From: Oscheius sp. JU75
Lineage: Eukaryota; Nematoda; Chromadorea; Rhabditida; Rhabditidae
Reading direction: 5' to 3'
Length of the DNA stretch: 64,000 bases
Assembly: GCA_037178855.1 (NCBI GenBank)
Contig: JASJZC010000004.1
Span: 3,162,001-3,226,000, forward strand
The notes under the pieces were generated by a model. The model was given only the letters and a program-made list of their open reading frames with translations, had not been told where the DNA came from and searched no databases. Shown here piece after piece: positions 1-12,730 of this stretch; the stretch's first letter is position 1; each line of letters begins with the position of its first letter. Made by a program: the position numbers and the translations under genes.

Positions 1-819
1 ACAACATTACTTTTAACAAGATATACCTTTCCGGAGCGGAATGAAATTCCTCGAAAGAGTCCATAGGCACAATATGATTAAGATGAAGTGGACGAGGAGG
101 AACCGGTGGCAAGGGCACAGGCTTGTCGGCTCTGAACACATTTTCCGGAAGGACTGGAGCTATTCTCGACGGCTGAAAAATTCAGCATTAATGTAGTTCT
201 GCAGAAAAACTTACCGGAGAGCAGTTCGGCTGAGTAGAAGTCGTAGTTGTTGAAGTTGAAGGCTCAGGCGACGACTGTTTCTGCAGAAAACAATATGAAA
301 TTGCACAAAAATGATCTACGATATTCCATCCAGCTGGAGGAGGCGGTCTTGCAGGCACACCAGTAGGCGATTCTCGAGGTGGTTTGGGTGGCGGATTTCC
401 TAACTCGCGGATTGTTATTTACGAAGAAAGACGAAAAAACCTGGTGATATCAGTGTCGGATAAACAGAACTTTTCGTCGAGGGGACTTCTGTCTGTGTTC
501 TTGTTGCAGTGTCCACTTCGAGCTGTAAAAAAGAATGTAACAAGCTTTCCGAAGACTCACAGTATTCAGATCATGGTCATTTCCGTTAATTTCGACCTTC
601 CCACCATTCTGAACTGGTCGGCCGCAGTTTAGAAGTGTTCTCGGCTTTGGAATCGGTCCAGCATTTTTATGGTTCGGAACATACATCTCGCAAATCCCTA
701 GAAGCACATTGGCAAATCTGAAATGTCACGGAAAACTTCGTACTGAAAGACTAGAGAAAATGGTGAGCAAACATAGATCGGTCCTTCACAAATATGAAAA
801 AGTACGCATGCTGACTCAT
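1..819 (-). CDS. proline-rich protein, 3' part only (function unknown)
   Basis: At least four exons read in one frame on the minus strand with matching GT-AG junctions and phases (for example exons at 27-172 and 215-280). The product is rich in proline, serine and threonine, with PxxP-type runs such as NPPPKPPRESP, RPPPPAG and KPVPLPPVPPRP, the kind of sequence bound by SH3 or EVH1 domains. The upstream part contains VLLGICEMYVPN, which looks like folded sequence. A possible start is the ATG at 817-819, 12 nt after an acceptor-like tract, but coding could begin further upstream. The C-terminus lies beyond base 1. I do not recognise the family; a cytoskeletal or signalling adaptor tail is the natural guess, as inference only. 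Confidence 0.55.
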
Positions 820-1053
820 TGCGGACTGCGTTCTGCAAGACGAGAAAAACCCACTCGGGAAGAACAAAACGCTGTCAAACAAATATAAGTGCGCACGAAC
901 TAACACCTCGAGACCTCTAATAGCCTGTAATATTTAACTGCTCTTACTGGTAAAAATAAAGACACCACATCAAGAAAAATCGTTTATTTTACATGACCAA
1001 GAGGGTCACAATGTTGAAAATTTATGTACAGAATGGGATAGAAGAGAAGTAAA

Positions 1054-1602
1054 TTACTTCTGGTGTTCGATGGCGAGCTCTCTGCGGGCAGGAGCGATGA
1101 CGCCCTTCTTTTTGGCATCAATAACGAGATGACCATCGCGAGAGAGAGAAGTCTTGACGGCTGAAATAAAAACATCAATTTAGCATCTGAATAGACAACC
1201 ATCGAGGTCGACGTCCTCCGGAAGAGTCCATTTGCGAGTGAAGGAACGAGTCAGGTGAGAGTGATTGTCCTTCAGCTCGTGATGACCTTCGATAGCCAGA
1301 ATGCGGCCTTCGATATGGACCTTGATCTCTTCCGGCTTGTAGTGAGAAACCTGTAAAAAAAACTTTACAAAACAACTATGTACGAGATCTCACGTCCATC
1401 GAGACCTTGAACATCTCACGACTATTGACAACCTCGGAGCTGGTGGTGCCAACATCGAGGCTATCACTCGGATTTAGCCAATAGGGAGCTCCGCCGAAAG
1501 GAGCACTGAAAAACTCGTTTCCTTGACGGGGAAAGACAAAATTTACCGCATCATTTCGTCGAAGGCGCGGTTGAATCCACGGTGGGTAGGAATCATAGAC
1601 AT
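1054..1602 (-). CDS. small heat-shock protein (HSP20/alpha-crystallin family)
   Basis: Four exons (1547-1602, 1394-1505, 1200-1350, 1054-1160) splice in frame to a 141-residue protein, a normal size for the family. The alpha-crystallin domain covers roughly residues 45-130: FKVSMDVSHYKPEEIKVHI, then EGHHELKDNHSHLTRSF, and the diagnostic end strand TSLSRDGHLVIDA. Such proteins are ATP-independent cytosolic chaperones that hold unfolding proteins in oligomers. An acceptor tract (tgttttcag) ends 5 nt before the ATG, consistent with trans-splicing. The N-terminal arm is short (about 40 residues), and the tail ends in a basic extension rather than a clear I-x-I motif. Confidence 0.9.
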
Positions 1603-1964
1603 GATAACTGAAAACAAGTATGAGTGGATCGTTTCGATTGTAAAAAAAAGATGAATAAGCGTTTAGCGACAAAGTATTCTGTTTGCAAAGCTTTGGAGAT
1701 GTCTTTTTCACTATTTTCTCGAAAAACAAAGCATGGAAAACTGGGAAAGGCTGCTTGAAAACACTGGGCGAGAATTTTAGGCTAGCAATTTTAGGCTTTT
1801 GGGCGAAGGCAAATTCGTTCCGAGATCTCAGATTTGCCTGATTTTCTGGAATTTGCATAAAGCGCGCGGACTACGGTCAATTTGAATTTTTTTCCAACTC
1901 TTTCTGTAAGTCTCAAGTTCTCGTCCCATCGAGAGGGCGTGTCTAATAGTCAGTCAGTGTCTCT

Positions 1965-2299
1965 ATGCGATACATTATTACTGTTCTCTTTGTCTTCTCT
2001 CTGTTCCTTCACATTCAAGCTGAGAGTGTGCTCAAGTTTCTTGATTTGCTGTCCAAACGGCGTAGTCAAGCTGTTGATAAGGATCTGTCAGTATATGTAA
2101 ACACAATCCCGGATACAGCTTCAAAACGGGTAAGTTGGCACCAATTTAGTTGTTCCCGTTTCCATATACAGGCCAAATAACACAAACAAATAAATAACAG
2201 CCTTCCAGCTTCTCAAGGCACATTTCCTTCGACGTTGATGAGAGAGGAAATACAAGCCGACAGCTGGTCGTAAGTCAATCGACGGAGACGATGTTCTAA
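1965..2299 (+). CDS. predicted secreted short protein, possible neuropeptide-like precursor
   Basis: Two exons (1965-2129, 2201-2299) join in phase 0 to give 87 residues. The first 19 residues form a clean signal peptide (MRYIITVLFVFSLFLHIQA). The mature part has two basic sites, KRR near residue 32 and SKR at the exon junction, which would release the C-terminal segment beginning PSSFSRHISFDVDERG. There are no cysteines and no glycine before a dibasic site, so an amidated peptide is not predicted. An AATAAA lies near 2367. I recognise no known peptide family. It could instead be an ordinary small secreted protein or a chance open frame; the signal peptide and in-frame splice support it. Confidence 0.45.
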
Positions 2300-2596
2300 A
2301 CATGTTTTAATTAACTAAGCAATTAGCTGGCTTGTAAACTACATAGTAACTACTTGATTTGATCGAATAAATGAAGGTGAAACTTAGAGCTTCGTTATTC
2401 AGATCAAAAGTAGCCGAGGGACGCTTGAGGGACTATAGGCAATGAGAATTTCTCTAAACTTTGATAGTTCAGAAACTTTTTGTTCTTTTCACTGTTCACG
2501 CGGAATCGAAATAGTCGCATTGCTGGTATTACAGCATCTTCTTCCGGCTGACCCCTTGATCGATCAGTAGTCAGTTGACCTATCGAAGACGAGAGA

Positions 2597-5500
2597 CTAA
2601 CCTGACAGTTCAGGGTGTCCCATCTCTTCCAGAACCACTCTGAAGTCTGCAAACCCGAGATCCAATACGACTTCGGATTGGTCTTCGACCGCTAGCTGAA
2701 AGAACAGTTATTAGAGATAATGATTACTCCAACTTTTCTAAAATGTGTCTTCATTTGTTCATTGGAGACTTCCTTCGAAAATACTTTCTTCTTGAACTGT
2801 TCGACCAGTCGTCGTCTATGATTCACCGACTCTCCTCTCGCTGAAGAGGTTACAGCGAAGAGCCGTCGAACTTGTTCAAGTATGGCAAGAATTGGATCAG
2901 GCACTGGTCGAAGTACAGTAGATCTAAAGCTTTGTATTGTTACTGTACTATGTCTACCTGAGAGTCAACCCTTCCGAGGAACGAACCCGCGGACCGGATG
3001 ACGAAGGGCTCGTTGGTGTGCCAGCTCCACTGATCCGGGGCAAACTGAACGACGAGCAACTTCTCGCCGGTTGCTGGCCGGCCGAAAGAGCTTTTATGTC
3101 GTTGCCTCAAAATACAAGTTTCAGTATGAGAAACATTCTTACGGTATCGTGGTTTATCTATGCTCTCCGGGCCAGCTACCTTCTTGATGACCTCTCTGAC
3201 CCGTTCTCTCGGAGTGTTCATAGTTGGAGTAGGCCTAGATTTCAAGATTTCTACACCTTTAACTGGTACTAACGTCAAAACAGCAGACATGGACGTGTTT
3301 CTCTCCTTCTTCTTGGCCTCCGCGTGTATTCTCAGAGCGTCGTCGAGACACTCGAGTATCCTTGGTGCCACCGACGGAGAGATGCAGAGCTCAATAATGT
3401 CTGGTCTTTCTTTTGGATTGATCTTGAGACAAGACTCGACTACACTGGTCAGTTCTCTGAAAGGATATTATTTCATTACTGTGAAATACCAACTGTGAGT
3501 AAGTTTTAGGTAAGGGTTCGTACTCGGCCTCGCAGATCATCTTGGCCAGTTTCAGCATGTTGTTCGACTGGAATGCTGGCTGGAGCACCATAGTTTCATA
3601 AATGACACCTTCTAAAATGTTTAAACAAACACACAGAACCAACATCCAAGGGACCAGATATCTGCTTTCTCTCCGTACGGCTCGTTCTGTACCACCTCTG
3701 GGCAACTGTAGATGATGGTTCCAACTATGACATTGTATTTTATGTTTCTTTGGATCTTCTACCTGCTGACTTCAAATATTCTGGTCCCTTCTGTCTAGCC
3801 AATCCGAAGTCGGCTGGAATACAAAAGTTGATAACAGTCAAACAAACCCACTGATGATCAGTCGATCATCGGGCGTTATCATAATATTGGTCGGCTTCAG
3901 GTCTCTGTGAATGATAGATTTTTCTTTGTGAAGATATCGTAGTCCAAGCAGGAGTTGGATAAGAAAACACCAAACTCTGTCCTCAGCAAAAGGACTGTTT
4001 CTCTCCTTAGCGGACAGAATTAAGTCCTTATAAAATGGTAAATGGCTTAATAATAAACTTACTCTCAAGGGACTCCCTTCGACGAGATCCATGACAACAT
4101 AAAGCCTGCCATTTTCTTCGAAAATCCGCCGGTAGCGAACCACGTTAGGATGTCTCAATTGCTGTTTGATGATCTTTACCTCACTTATCACATCTCCAAA
4201 ACTCTTTTCTTTCTCTTCCGAACCCCTTGGATGAACCATAAAGATCTGAAAAAAGCGGATTTGTCCTTCTTCATGATTCGGACCTCTTTCACAGCGAAGA
4301 GTTTTGGTGGTCCATTGTTAGCCGTCGTGATCTTCCTAGCCGTGTACACACAGCCAAAGGCTCCGGCCCCCAATTGCTCTAAAAGATCGTAGTCTCCAAC
4401 ATGTCCAATAGGCTTTCTTCGTTGGTTCATGTTCTCCCAAAGAGCTTCAATCTCGGTCAACTGAGTGGTATCCTTGAAATTTGTTGATGCAAGTATAACA
4501 AAAGAAAGGACCAGATATTGTTGATACAGAACCAATAGAGCGGCATAGGAAGTCAAATCCTGCACATAGTTGCCAACATCGACGAAAGCTTCGAGAACAT
4601 TGGTAGGAAAGACTCTTTTGAAGATGGGTCGATGTCTTTCGGAAGAGAAGATCAAGCGTAGAACCCGAAAAGAAGAGCACTGGAGAGTTGGTAAAGCAGG
4701 CGCCTGGGCTATTTCTGGAAAAGAGCAGGATAGAAAGAGTAGTCGGCCAAGAAGGAAGAGGGCATTTGACTGGACGAGTACCGTCTGGAGAGCATCGACG
4801 ACGCACAGTTGGGCCAGAACAGCACATTCGGCTGAATTTGAATAGTTTAAAACAACAAAGTGATAACAAAACAAACCCGCTAGCATGGCAACCCAATCGT
4901 TGATCCCATTCTCAGGAGGCTTGCTGGACAGGTCTGCCATCAACAGTGCAATACCGCCGACTTGGGCAATCTCATTGGCCGTTTCCAAATCATCTGCCAA
5001 TTGTGCCAAGCACCAAGCAACATGCCATTTGAGACGACTGTTCCTGATGCTCAGACAACCAACAAGAAGTGGCACTCCGTCATAAATTCGCAGCTGTTGT
5101 TGAGCCTGTTCTTCGCCACAAAGGATACGGAGAAGACTAGCACAGAGTCTGAAGGAGGTGTTACTGTATCGTGTCGGGAACTCACTTCTGTGTGAGGATA
5201 TCTCCCTCTGGAAGAAGATGCAAACATGCGTCGATAGCTGCTGTCTCACAAAGATCTTTTCGACAACTATCTGATCCGTCACAGAGAACAGCCAGCAATT
5301 CGAGCGCCGCCTGCACGACTAGCATGTCGTGGGAATGGAGACATCGGAGGGCCGTCCTTTGAAGACGGACGGATGAAAAAGGTTCCGAGGACTGGCTGGC
5401 TAGACGACTGGCCAGATCTGAAGAGTCCATCATCCAGAACAGAGCATCTACTTACTAAGCATGAACTTGGCCGAGACAGCAAAATCGTCTTCGTTTTCGA

Positions 5501-5790
5501 GGCAGGTAATGACATAGTTACAGAACTGAATGGTAACGTTTTAGAGAGTGAGAATATACTAATAGAACCTGAACAAACTCGGTGTATTTGGAGATGCTGT
5601 GGAATTCATCCAAGGCATCAGAGTTCCGGAAAAGCATCCGACAGAGTCGCAAAAGTGCCGTCATCCATCGTCTGTTCGGTCGAGCAACTATCCATTGTCT
5701 AATTTTCCTTTTCAACCAAAATGAACTCTACTTACAAACAACATATCCGACAGTTTATAATACATGTAGTCACTTTCAATAGATTTTCCT
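2597..5790 (-). CDS. nek10: NEK10-like protein kinase with N-terminal ARM repeats
   Basis: A multi-exon gene. The N-terminal third (about 5,700-4,500) encodes helical armadillo-type repeats, for example [18 protein letters not shown] and [19 protein letters not shown]. The protein kinase domain follows (about 4,450-3,400) with glycine loop LGAGAFGCV, lysine FAVKEV, catalytic loop [15 protein letters not shown] in [13 protein letters not shown], and APE-equivalent [22 protein letters not shown] repeats before a NIMA-family kinase domain are the hallmark of NEK10, as is the sequence LRYLHKEK before HRD. All catalytic residues are present. NEK10 is linked in other animals to cilia and DNA-damage signalling; its role here is inferred only. 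The first exon is unresolved, and the C-terminus ends at the TAG at 2597 unless a further short exon (2401-2540) is used. Confidence 0.85.
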
Positions 5791-5835
5791 GAAGTTCACC
5801 CACTTCCCCAGAATCTCTACAGCTCGTGTCTCCTA

Positions 5836-6749
5836 ATTGTTTAGATCGAAACTTACAGGAATTGAGTTATCAGCTGTACCTCATTCCTACTACTGTTCTG
5901 TAATGGTTTTTGAGAAAACGAGTGAAGAAGACGAGGGACGAACGACATTTGTCGAGCGAGGCTGCGGGCTTCCCGCTCAATGCGGTTGCCCGGGGCGACC
6001 AATCGAGAACTTCTGTCTCAATATTGTGTGCTTATGATTTATTCGATTACAAAGTTATAGAGAATAATGTTGTATCGCACCAAAATAAAAAGGAAAACAA
6101 CGGAGTCGAACTACGTAGAAACCCAAATCTTAGAGAATTACTTGAGAACGTGAATGTGAACAAAAAGGGGGAGGGTGAGTGTGTGAGATAGAGACGAAAG
6201 ATGGGTGGCGATCGAGACCCGACAGACAAAATTTAGATATTAGATGGGCCACTTTAGAACTAGACTCTTTTAGGTAGGTTGTGTGACTAAACTTTAACAA
6301 AAAGGATAACGGGATAAGGCTAGGTGAGCAACGGAAACGCCATTAATTCGGCACGGCAGACAAGAGAATAAGCTAGATACAATGAAGAAAAGATCAACAA
6401 AAGAATAGGAAAAGGACACTTGGCTATCGATCTGAGGATCATTGGCAGTAGAAACTAGAGCTTATTCAAAGAAAAGTGCCAGAAAATGAGTCTAAACTAA
6501 CCGGAAAGTACATAAATTTCAGCTATTCTTGGGTCTAAGTCAACGCGGGACATATTAACCAGTAAAAGACGTGTTTAGGATCGAGTATAACTACATAACA
6601 GAACTAGGAATAAACTATAGAGATAGGAGAAACGCGTAACAACGCGCCATTGGCGCCAAATAACAGAAACCAGTGAAGTAGTCGAGAAAAAGACTGAAGA
6701 AGAGCCCTGGATGAGAAGCGGATATGGATATAGAAGGTCAATTGGAGAG
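5836..6749. other. non-coding stretch, probably LARP1 3' UTR
   Basis: No supported coding sequence. A minus-strand polyadenylation signal (AATAAA, reverse of 6038-6043) lies where a long LARP1 3' UTR could end. The segment is purine-rich on the plus strand. Confidence 0.4.
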
Positions 6750-6806
6750 TCATTTCTTTGTTGTCGAGTTGGCTGCTGTTGTCGGCCGTTTCGCCTCCTC
6801 AGACTT
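6750..6806 (-). CDS. possible alternative last exon of LARP1
   Basis: After an acceptor tract ending in gttacag, 19 codons are open: KSEEAKRPTTAANSTTKK and a stop. A donor-like GTGAGT within the normal last coding exon (after DDFYI) would join to it in phase 0, replacing the tail [12 protein letters not shown]. Highly charged tails are typical of LARP1 C-termini. This is inferred from splice signals only. Confidence 0.35.
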   Translation of the reverse strand, partial: KSEEAKRPTTAANSTTKK

Positions 6807-7326
6807 CTGTAACTTTTTAAATTATTTTTTGAATTTCTCTAAAACATAACCGCGCAAATGTGGTCACAATACGAGTGGGAGGAAGAAAAACTAAGTATTG
6901 GAAGACCTTATCCGTCGAACAATATTTTGTGATTCCAGTCAGTAGCACTACATGAGCATCCAACAAGATAATCACAACCAGTTACGGTTGGGGAAAAAGG
7001 AAAAGTGTGAACTGCTTGTGCCTTTCAATTCAACAAACAAGCCGTCAATTTCACGCATGTAGTGAATGAATTGGAAGACCAAAGGAAACACGAAATCACC
7101 ATGATTTATCAAAACAATGGGAATATCAAGAAAATAAGAATAAGGCAAAACTCTAAGTGACACACGGGGCGGTGTAAGCTCAGCAAGTGAAGTAGTGGAG
7201 GACCAACTAACCAAAGAAACAGATGTAACATAGGAGAACAAGATCTCAATAACAAACATGAGACCATTTTGAAAGAAAAGAGCGCAAAACAATAGGAGGT
7301 AAGGGATGCGCAAAAGATGTTAGAAA

Positions 7327-10300
7327 CTAGGAGTTAGCAAGTCCCTTGGACTTCTTTGAACCACTCACAATATAGAAGTCATCGGTGGTCTTGTATTTGG
7401 TGAGCTGCTTCTCAAGGAACGGATCCAGCAACAGTTGCTTGGCATGCTTGGATCTGTAATATTTCATTATTAGGCGTAAAATTATAAATCGAACCTTCTC
7501 ATAAAAACGAATAGTTTCTCCAAGCCGTACAGCTGCTTGTTTTCAACGTCAGACTTGACCTCTTGCATGAAATGCTTGAAAATCTCAGGTCTGAACTTCT
7601 TCTCCAATCCATAGCTGTAGAAGCGGAACAAAGACTCAAGACCGTAGCGGAAACTGAAATAGGAGAGTATAACTTGTAAAAAAAAAAACATGCTTACCCC
7701 ATCTTGGCATCCTCATGAGCAACCTGCCGGAACTCTTCGTACATTTTCCGATTGAAGTTGTCGCGCAGGAAGAACGACCAAAAGCGGTACAGGGTGTTCA
7801 TCTCAGCACAGTCGTAACCAAGGCTCTTCCTTTGCTTTAAGCATTCTTGGCGCCAGGTTGAATAGACCAGCTGTTCGAACTGGTTTTCTTGAAGAAGGGC
7901 AACAGAGGGATGAGACGAAGGAATATGGCTGCTGCTAGCTGCAACACCAACGGGAGCAGGTGGCGGAGCTTCTTCACGACCCAGAACCCAAGCAACAGGC
8001 ATTTCCTGCGGCGGATTCTCGCTATGCCTAAAATAGAAACTTAGAAAAGATGAAGGCAAGACTACTTGGTCTTTTGCTTCCTAGGAGACTTTGTGTCGAC
8101 CGGAGCAGATGGTTTCAGCGGATAGAACCTGTGCATCTTCTGCTCGACAGACTCTCGACGCTGCATGGGGCTTCGAGGCTGAAACAAAATATTGAAGCAG
8201 CCAGGAAAGAAAATAGAACACGTGAATTGGTGATGACAAAGGTGATAAATCAAACAGACAAGCATTAACAGAAAGCATACCACTTGATTAGTCGGAGCGT
8301 AACGTTCTTTAGCCTTCTGGTTCCAGATCGAAGGTGGCGGAGTAGCAAGGACACTAGGCGGAATCTGCGGAGGAGCTCGCTGACTCTCGGAAGTGACAAA
8401 TTCGCCTTCTTCTCCTTTGAGCTGAGCGAACTGTTCGAGACTCACCGTAGCGACTTTTTGGGTGCTCTGGAAAAGGACAAAATTACAACAATCATGCGGA
8501 GAAATGGAGGTGATTAGTGACTGTGGTAGTGTTGAAATGACCCGCTATTCGGGCAGTGGGGGATGAACACAAATACGACATGCTGCGTCAATAATCCGTC
8601 CGGATTTAAAAATAAAAACCTACTGTAGCATCCTTCTCAACGGGAGCGCTCCAGAGTTCCTCCTCATACTGACGCAGACCAAGTTCAACCTAAAAAGGGG
8701 GAGAATTCAATTGAGCGTGAATGCATACTTCTTCGTTGAACTCTACATGATTTTTGGAACGAGTTGTGAAGTCGCCAGTTCTGTCAAGAGTACGTTTGTG
8801 AGGCGTCATAATGATGAGCTTGTTGATTACATCATCGTCGATTTCTTCCGACTGCTCCACCCTAAAATACAAGTTTTTTTTTGGTGAAAATAGATAGACG
8901 AACGTCAAACGACTGGATCTGCTCGTCTTTTCCCTCTTCGGAGTAGCCGTGGCAGTAATCTGAGGATTCGAAGTCGTCGTCTCGAGTTCATTATCAAATT
9001 GGAAGTCAAGATCCTGCTCAGAATCCTTGTTCGCGACAACGGACGGCTTCTCGGCATTCGCAGAGACGCGTCCCTTTCCCTTCTTCTTCGATTTTACTTC
9101 TTCCCAAATTTCCTCCCGTGGTTCCGACACCATGGAAGATTTTCCAGCAACAGTCGAGGTAGAAGGAAGCACCGGCTTCTCTTGCGATTTAGGAACCGCA
9201 GCATTAGGCTTTGAGACAGTGACGTCGGTCTAAAACTGATTGAACGCGATTGTGTGGAAAAAAAATCACCTGACGAGAAGAGACGTGTTTCGGTTCAGCC
9301 TTAGCGGCCTGACTCACAGAAGCACTTGCAGTCGGCTTCTGGCTCGCCTGAAAAGCGGCTTGGCTCGTTGTCGGAACATCGTCAGCGGAATGAACTGTAG
9401 GAGCCAAAGGCCACTGCGTGGGATTGACTCGAGGACGGACCATATTGTTGTCCTCACTGAGTTCGACCTGAATAGTTATTTGTAAAGGTAAACTAGACAC
9501 AAAATACCCTTTCGCTCTCACGAAGTCCTTCACAAATAAGAGCAATGTCCTCGGTAAGAGAGCGGACCCGTGGGAAGGAGGCAATAAGTGTAAGAGGGAG
9601 GAATCCTTCAGCATTCATCTTGCGTCGAAGGAAGAAATCTTTCTGGAGATTGTCATCCGAGAAGTAGTACTCACTAAAATTGTTAATTTATAGCTATATT
9701 AAGCTGCTTACATCTGTTTCCTGACATAGTCCTTGAGTGTTCCATCGTTCAACGGCATCAATGTAGGATGGGTAGAATAAGTGGGAGCAAATGGAATGGC
9801 TGTGTTGATTCCTTCGAGATTGGTAGCAATTACTGGCTGTGCAACAGGGCTAACCAGGCCCGAAGCCGGTGAAACGACAGAATCACGCGTATCGATCATC
9901 GGGGGAGCAGCTATAGGCGTGTGAAGAAGTGGCATTGGCGGTCTATAATTGGAACAACTAGAGAAACGGTCATCATTGTTTGAAGAATGAAAGAAAAAAG
10001 GACATCTAATTTGAAGGCTAAATATCAAAAAGAAGAAACTAACCTGTAGCCAAAGGCTGCCATGTGCTGCTGTGCTTGCTGAATCATCATGCTGGCCATT
10101 TGAGGGTCCAATGGAGTGACGCCGTCAAATGCCTGCGGAGCGAGAGAATAGTACTGAGCATACTGGTTATCCATCAGGTTCATGTAGTCGAAACCTTCAT
10201 CGAAATCCTAAAACTAGATTCTAGACAAATACTTTAGCAAAACTACGGTTATTTCGTCCCAATCGGGAAGAGGTCCACGAGCTTTTCTCTCACGAGGAGT

Positions 10301-12730
10301 GAGCTTCGGAGGAGCGTGAGGATTGTTATTTCTCGACTGGAACTTATCACCACGTTGGAAGTTGCCTCCCTTCGACTTGTCTGCGGAGTTTCCAGTCTTC
10401 GCCCAGTAATCCGACTTCTGGCCCGTAGAACTCTTTCCACCAGCGACAGGAGCTTTAGCTGGAAAATGTCAATTTTGGAGAACAAAAATAGTACTTACAC
10501 TCTTTTTGCGGAGACTGCTGCCCTTTCTTTCCACTTTTAGATCCAGCAGCTTGCGAGGCGGCAGGAGAAGACATCGAGGACTGTGGTGATGACGAGTCTG
10601 CGGCAGTCTAAATATTTAGTTTGTAGAATGAATTTTATGAAAGGAGAGATAGGAGTGACCGAATGTTTTGTGACGAAAAACAAAATGGGACCAGATGTTA
10701 AACTTGACAAGTATGGAAACGTTGTGAGCTTTCGCACATGTTACATTAATTTGCAAGCAACGACATGAGTGAATAGTTTTATAACAAAATAATAACAAAA
10801 ACTCACGGGTGATTCGTCAGAATCCTTTACACTCTTTTTCCAACCGTGTGTAGCTCCTTGTTGATAATATATACCATTCGGTGAGGCCTCGTACGTCCTG
10901 AAAACATTTGCAGTTGTGTAAAATAGAAATAAAGTTAATAGCTTGAAAAAGAAATATAGAGTAAGAGAGCGCGGGACAAATGAAAAGATGCCGACGCGAA
11001 TGTCACCAATAACGGGAGGCCGCGGGTAGCCAGCACGCGAGAAGAGTGGCGGCAGATTGCGAGAGGGTGGCGGTGAGAGAGACAAGCAAAAGAGAGACGG
11101 GTGAAGAGCGGTCGACCAGGCAGGGAGGCAACACGGCAAGCAGAAAACACAGCACAGAGCTATCACACAACAGCTGCTAAATGATTGGAAATCGAACTGG
11201 GATTAAAGAAAACATGTGATAGGGACGTTCGTTCATATGATTTGCGATAAATATCAATCTCGATCCAGTTCCAACGCCAATGAAGACTCTATAAGCAGGA
11301 AAGGGAAAAGAACCATAGGCCGCTGCCGACGAGAGCCGCAAATGAAGCCAATTAGAGGGATTTCAGCTGGTTATATGGATTTTGGAGAGAAAAAGGGGAA
11401 CAGCGTTGCTTAGCAACTACTGAACGGGAGGCTACATATCCCATGTTCGTTACAAACTCATGTTCAGGTAAACTGCCTCTTTTTTTTTTTTAGATGGAGA
11501 CAACAATTTGCAATGTTTTCGTAGTATGGTAATCGGAATAATGTCTAGAACTCCAAAAAATCGTTTTCCTGAATATACTGACTTATACGCCTTCTTTCAA
11601 TCTAATTCTACAGTGAACAGAAATGCGTTAGATTAAATAAGAATTTGAAAGCTTACAAAGTTTCGTCTTCAGCCTCGTAGTCTTGTGAGTCTGTACCTGA
11701 AAACAGAACTTTAGTGTTTTGCACAAATGAAAAGCTACGAAGACACGTATGGAAAAGTTCTGACCATTTACCCGTCCTTTGTTCTTCGGTGCACCTTTAG
11801 TCTTGTTACCGTAGTCAACATCGATTTCAATCTTTCTCCAGTTGTTCTTTCCGACTTTTCCTCCCTTCGGAAGGTTTTCCATATCCTCCTAAACATTTTT
11901 TCAATACGGAAGAAGTGAAAGACGCAAACCTTGTGTTCTCCCGAAGGTGAGTTTTGCCTCGAACTGTCGAGTCCGTACACATACTGATTGGAATCAGCAG
12001 TTGCGTTCAACGTCGGCCATTCCGGATCTGCAGGCTTTTCGGCTGTCTGTACAGGAAGGACAGGAGCTGCTTCGGGCTCTCTCTTTTTCAGATGTTCCTT
12101 GGGTTTTGTCTGCAATTAGACAGTAAAAAAGGAAAACAAAGTAAAACCTCCGGAACAGTCGTTTTGATCTGTTGAGGCTTTTCAACTACAGGGGCCTTCG
12201 AAATAGGTTTAAGCTCAGGCGGGGAACCAGCTTCTGAAAATATTAGGGTATACGTTCTGAGCTAAGATATTGAGATATTCGTTTGTCAAAAGCCGCCCAC
12301 CTTTCTTTTTGAACCAAGCGTTTTCGGCGGGAAGAGGAGCGGGCTCCAGAACAACCGGATCCGGAGCAGATGTTGTCTGTGCCGTTTCTTGGTCCTCTGT
12401 AGTCGCAGCTGCAGCCGTCTTTTCCTCTTTCAAAGCATCGGGCTTCGGTCCACCACGTCTATCCTTCCTGTTGTACTTCTTCCTCGGACCACCACCTTCT
12501 TTGTCTCTGTGCTGACGCTCATGACCTCCGTCTCGACCACGCCGCTCGCCTCGTCGTTCACCTCTTCCAGTCATTTTTTGAACATTTGCATCTTTGTGCG
12601 TAACTTGTTGCTGCTGAGTAGTAGATGCTGAAGGAGCTTCAGCTAATTCGGGTTGCGGAGCGGATGGATTGTCCATTTGTTGTCCAGAGACGACCTTCGC
12701 GAATGATAGCATCGGTTGCCTCTCGGCCAT
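7327..12730 (-). CDS. larp-1: La-related protein 1 (LARP1)
   Basis: About 20 exons. The start is ATG at 12730 ([16 protein letters not shown]), followed by an Arg/Gly-rich low-complexity region ([15 protein letters not shown]). The La module is at about 9,950-9,500: [18 protein letters not shown], then [20 protein letters not shown]. The C-terminal DM15 repeats are at about 7,900-7,330: [36 protein letters not shown], and [18 protein letters not shown]1 binds the cap and 5' TOP sequences of ribosomal-protein mRNAs through DM15 and controls their stability and translation downstream of TOR. The middle contains the family signature [15 protein letters not shown] roughly 750-nt intron (10,900-11,650) is much larger than the others. 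All three landmark regions are present, so the gene looks intact. Confidence 0.95.

Noticed and set aside
6972-7313. 113-codon hydrophobic open frame on the minus strand
   Set aside because: Lies between the LARP1 stop and the possible alternative exon; the hydrophobicity follows from an A-rich plus strand.
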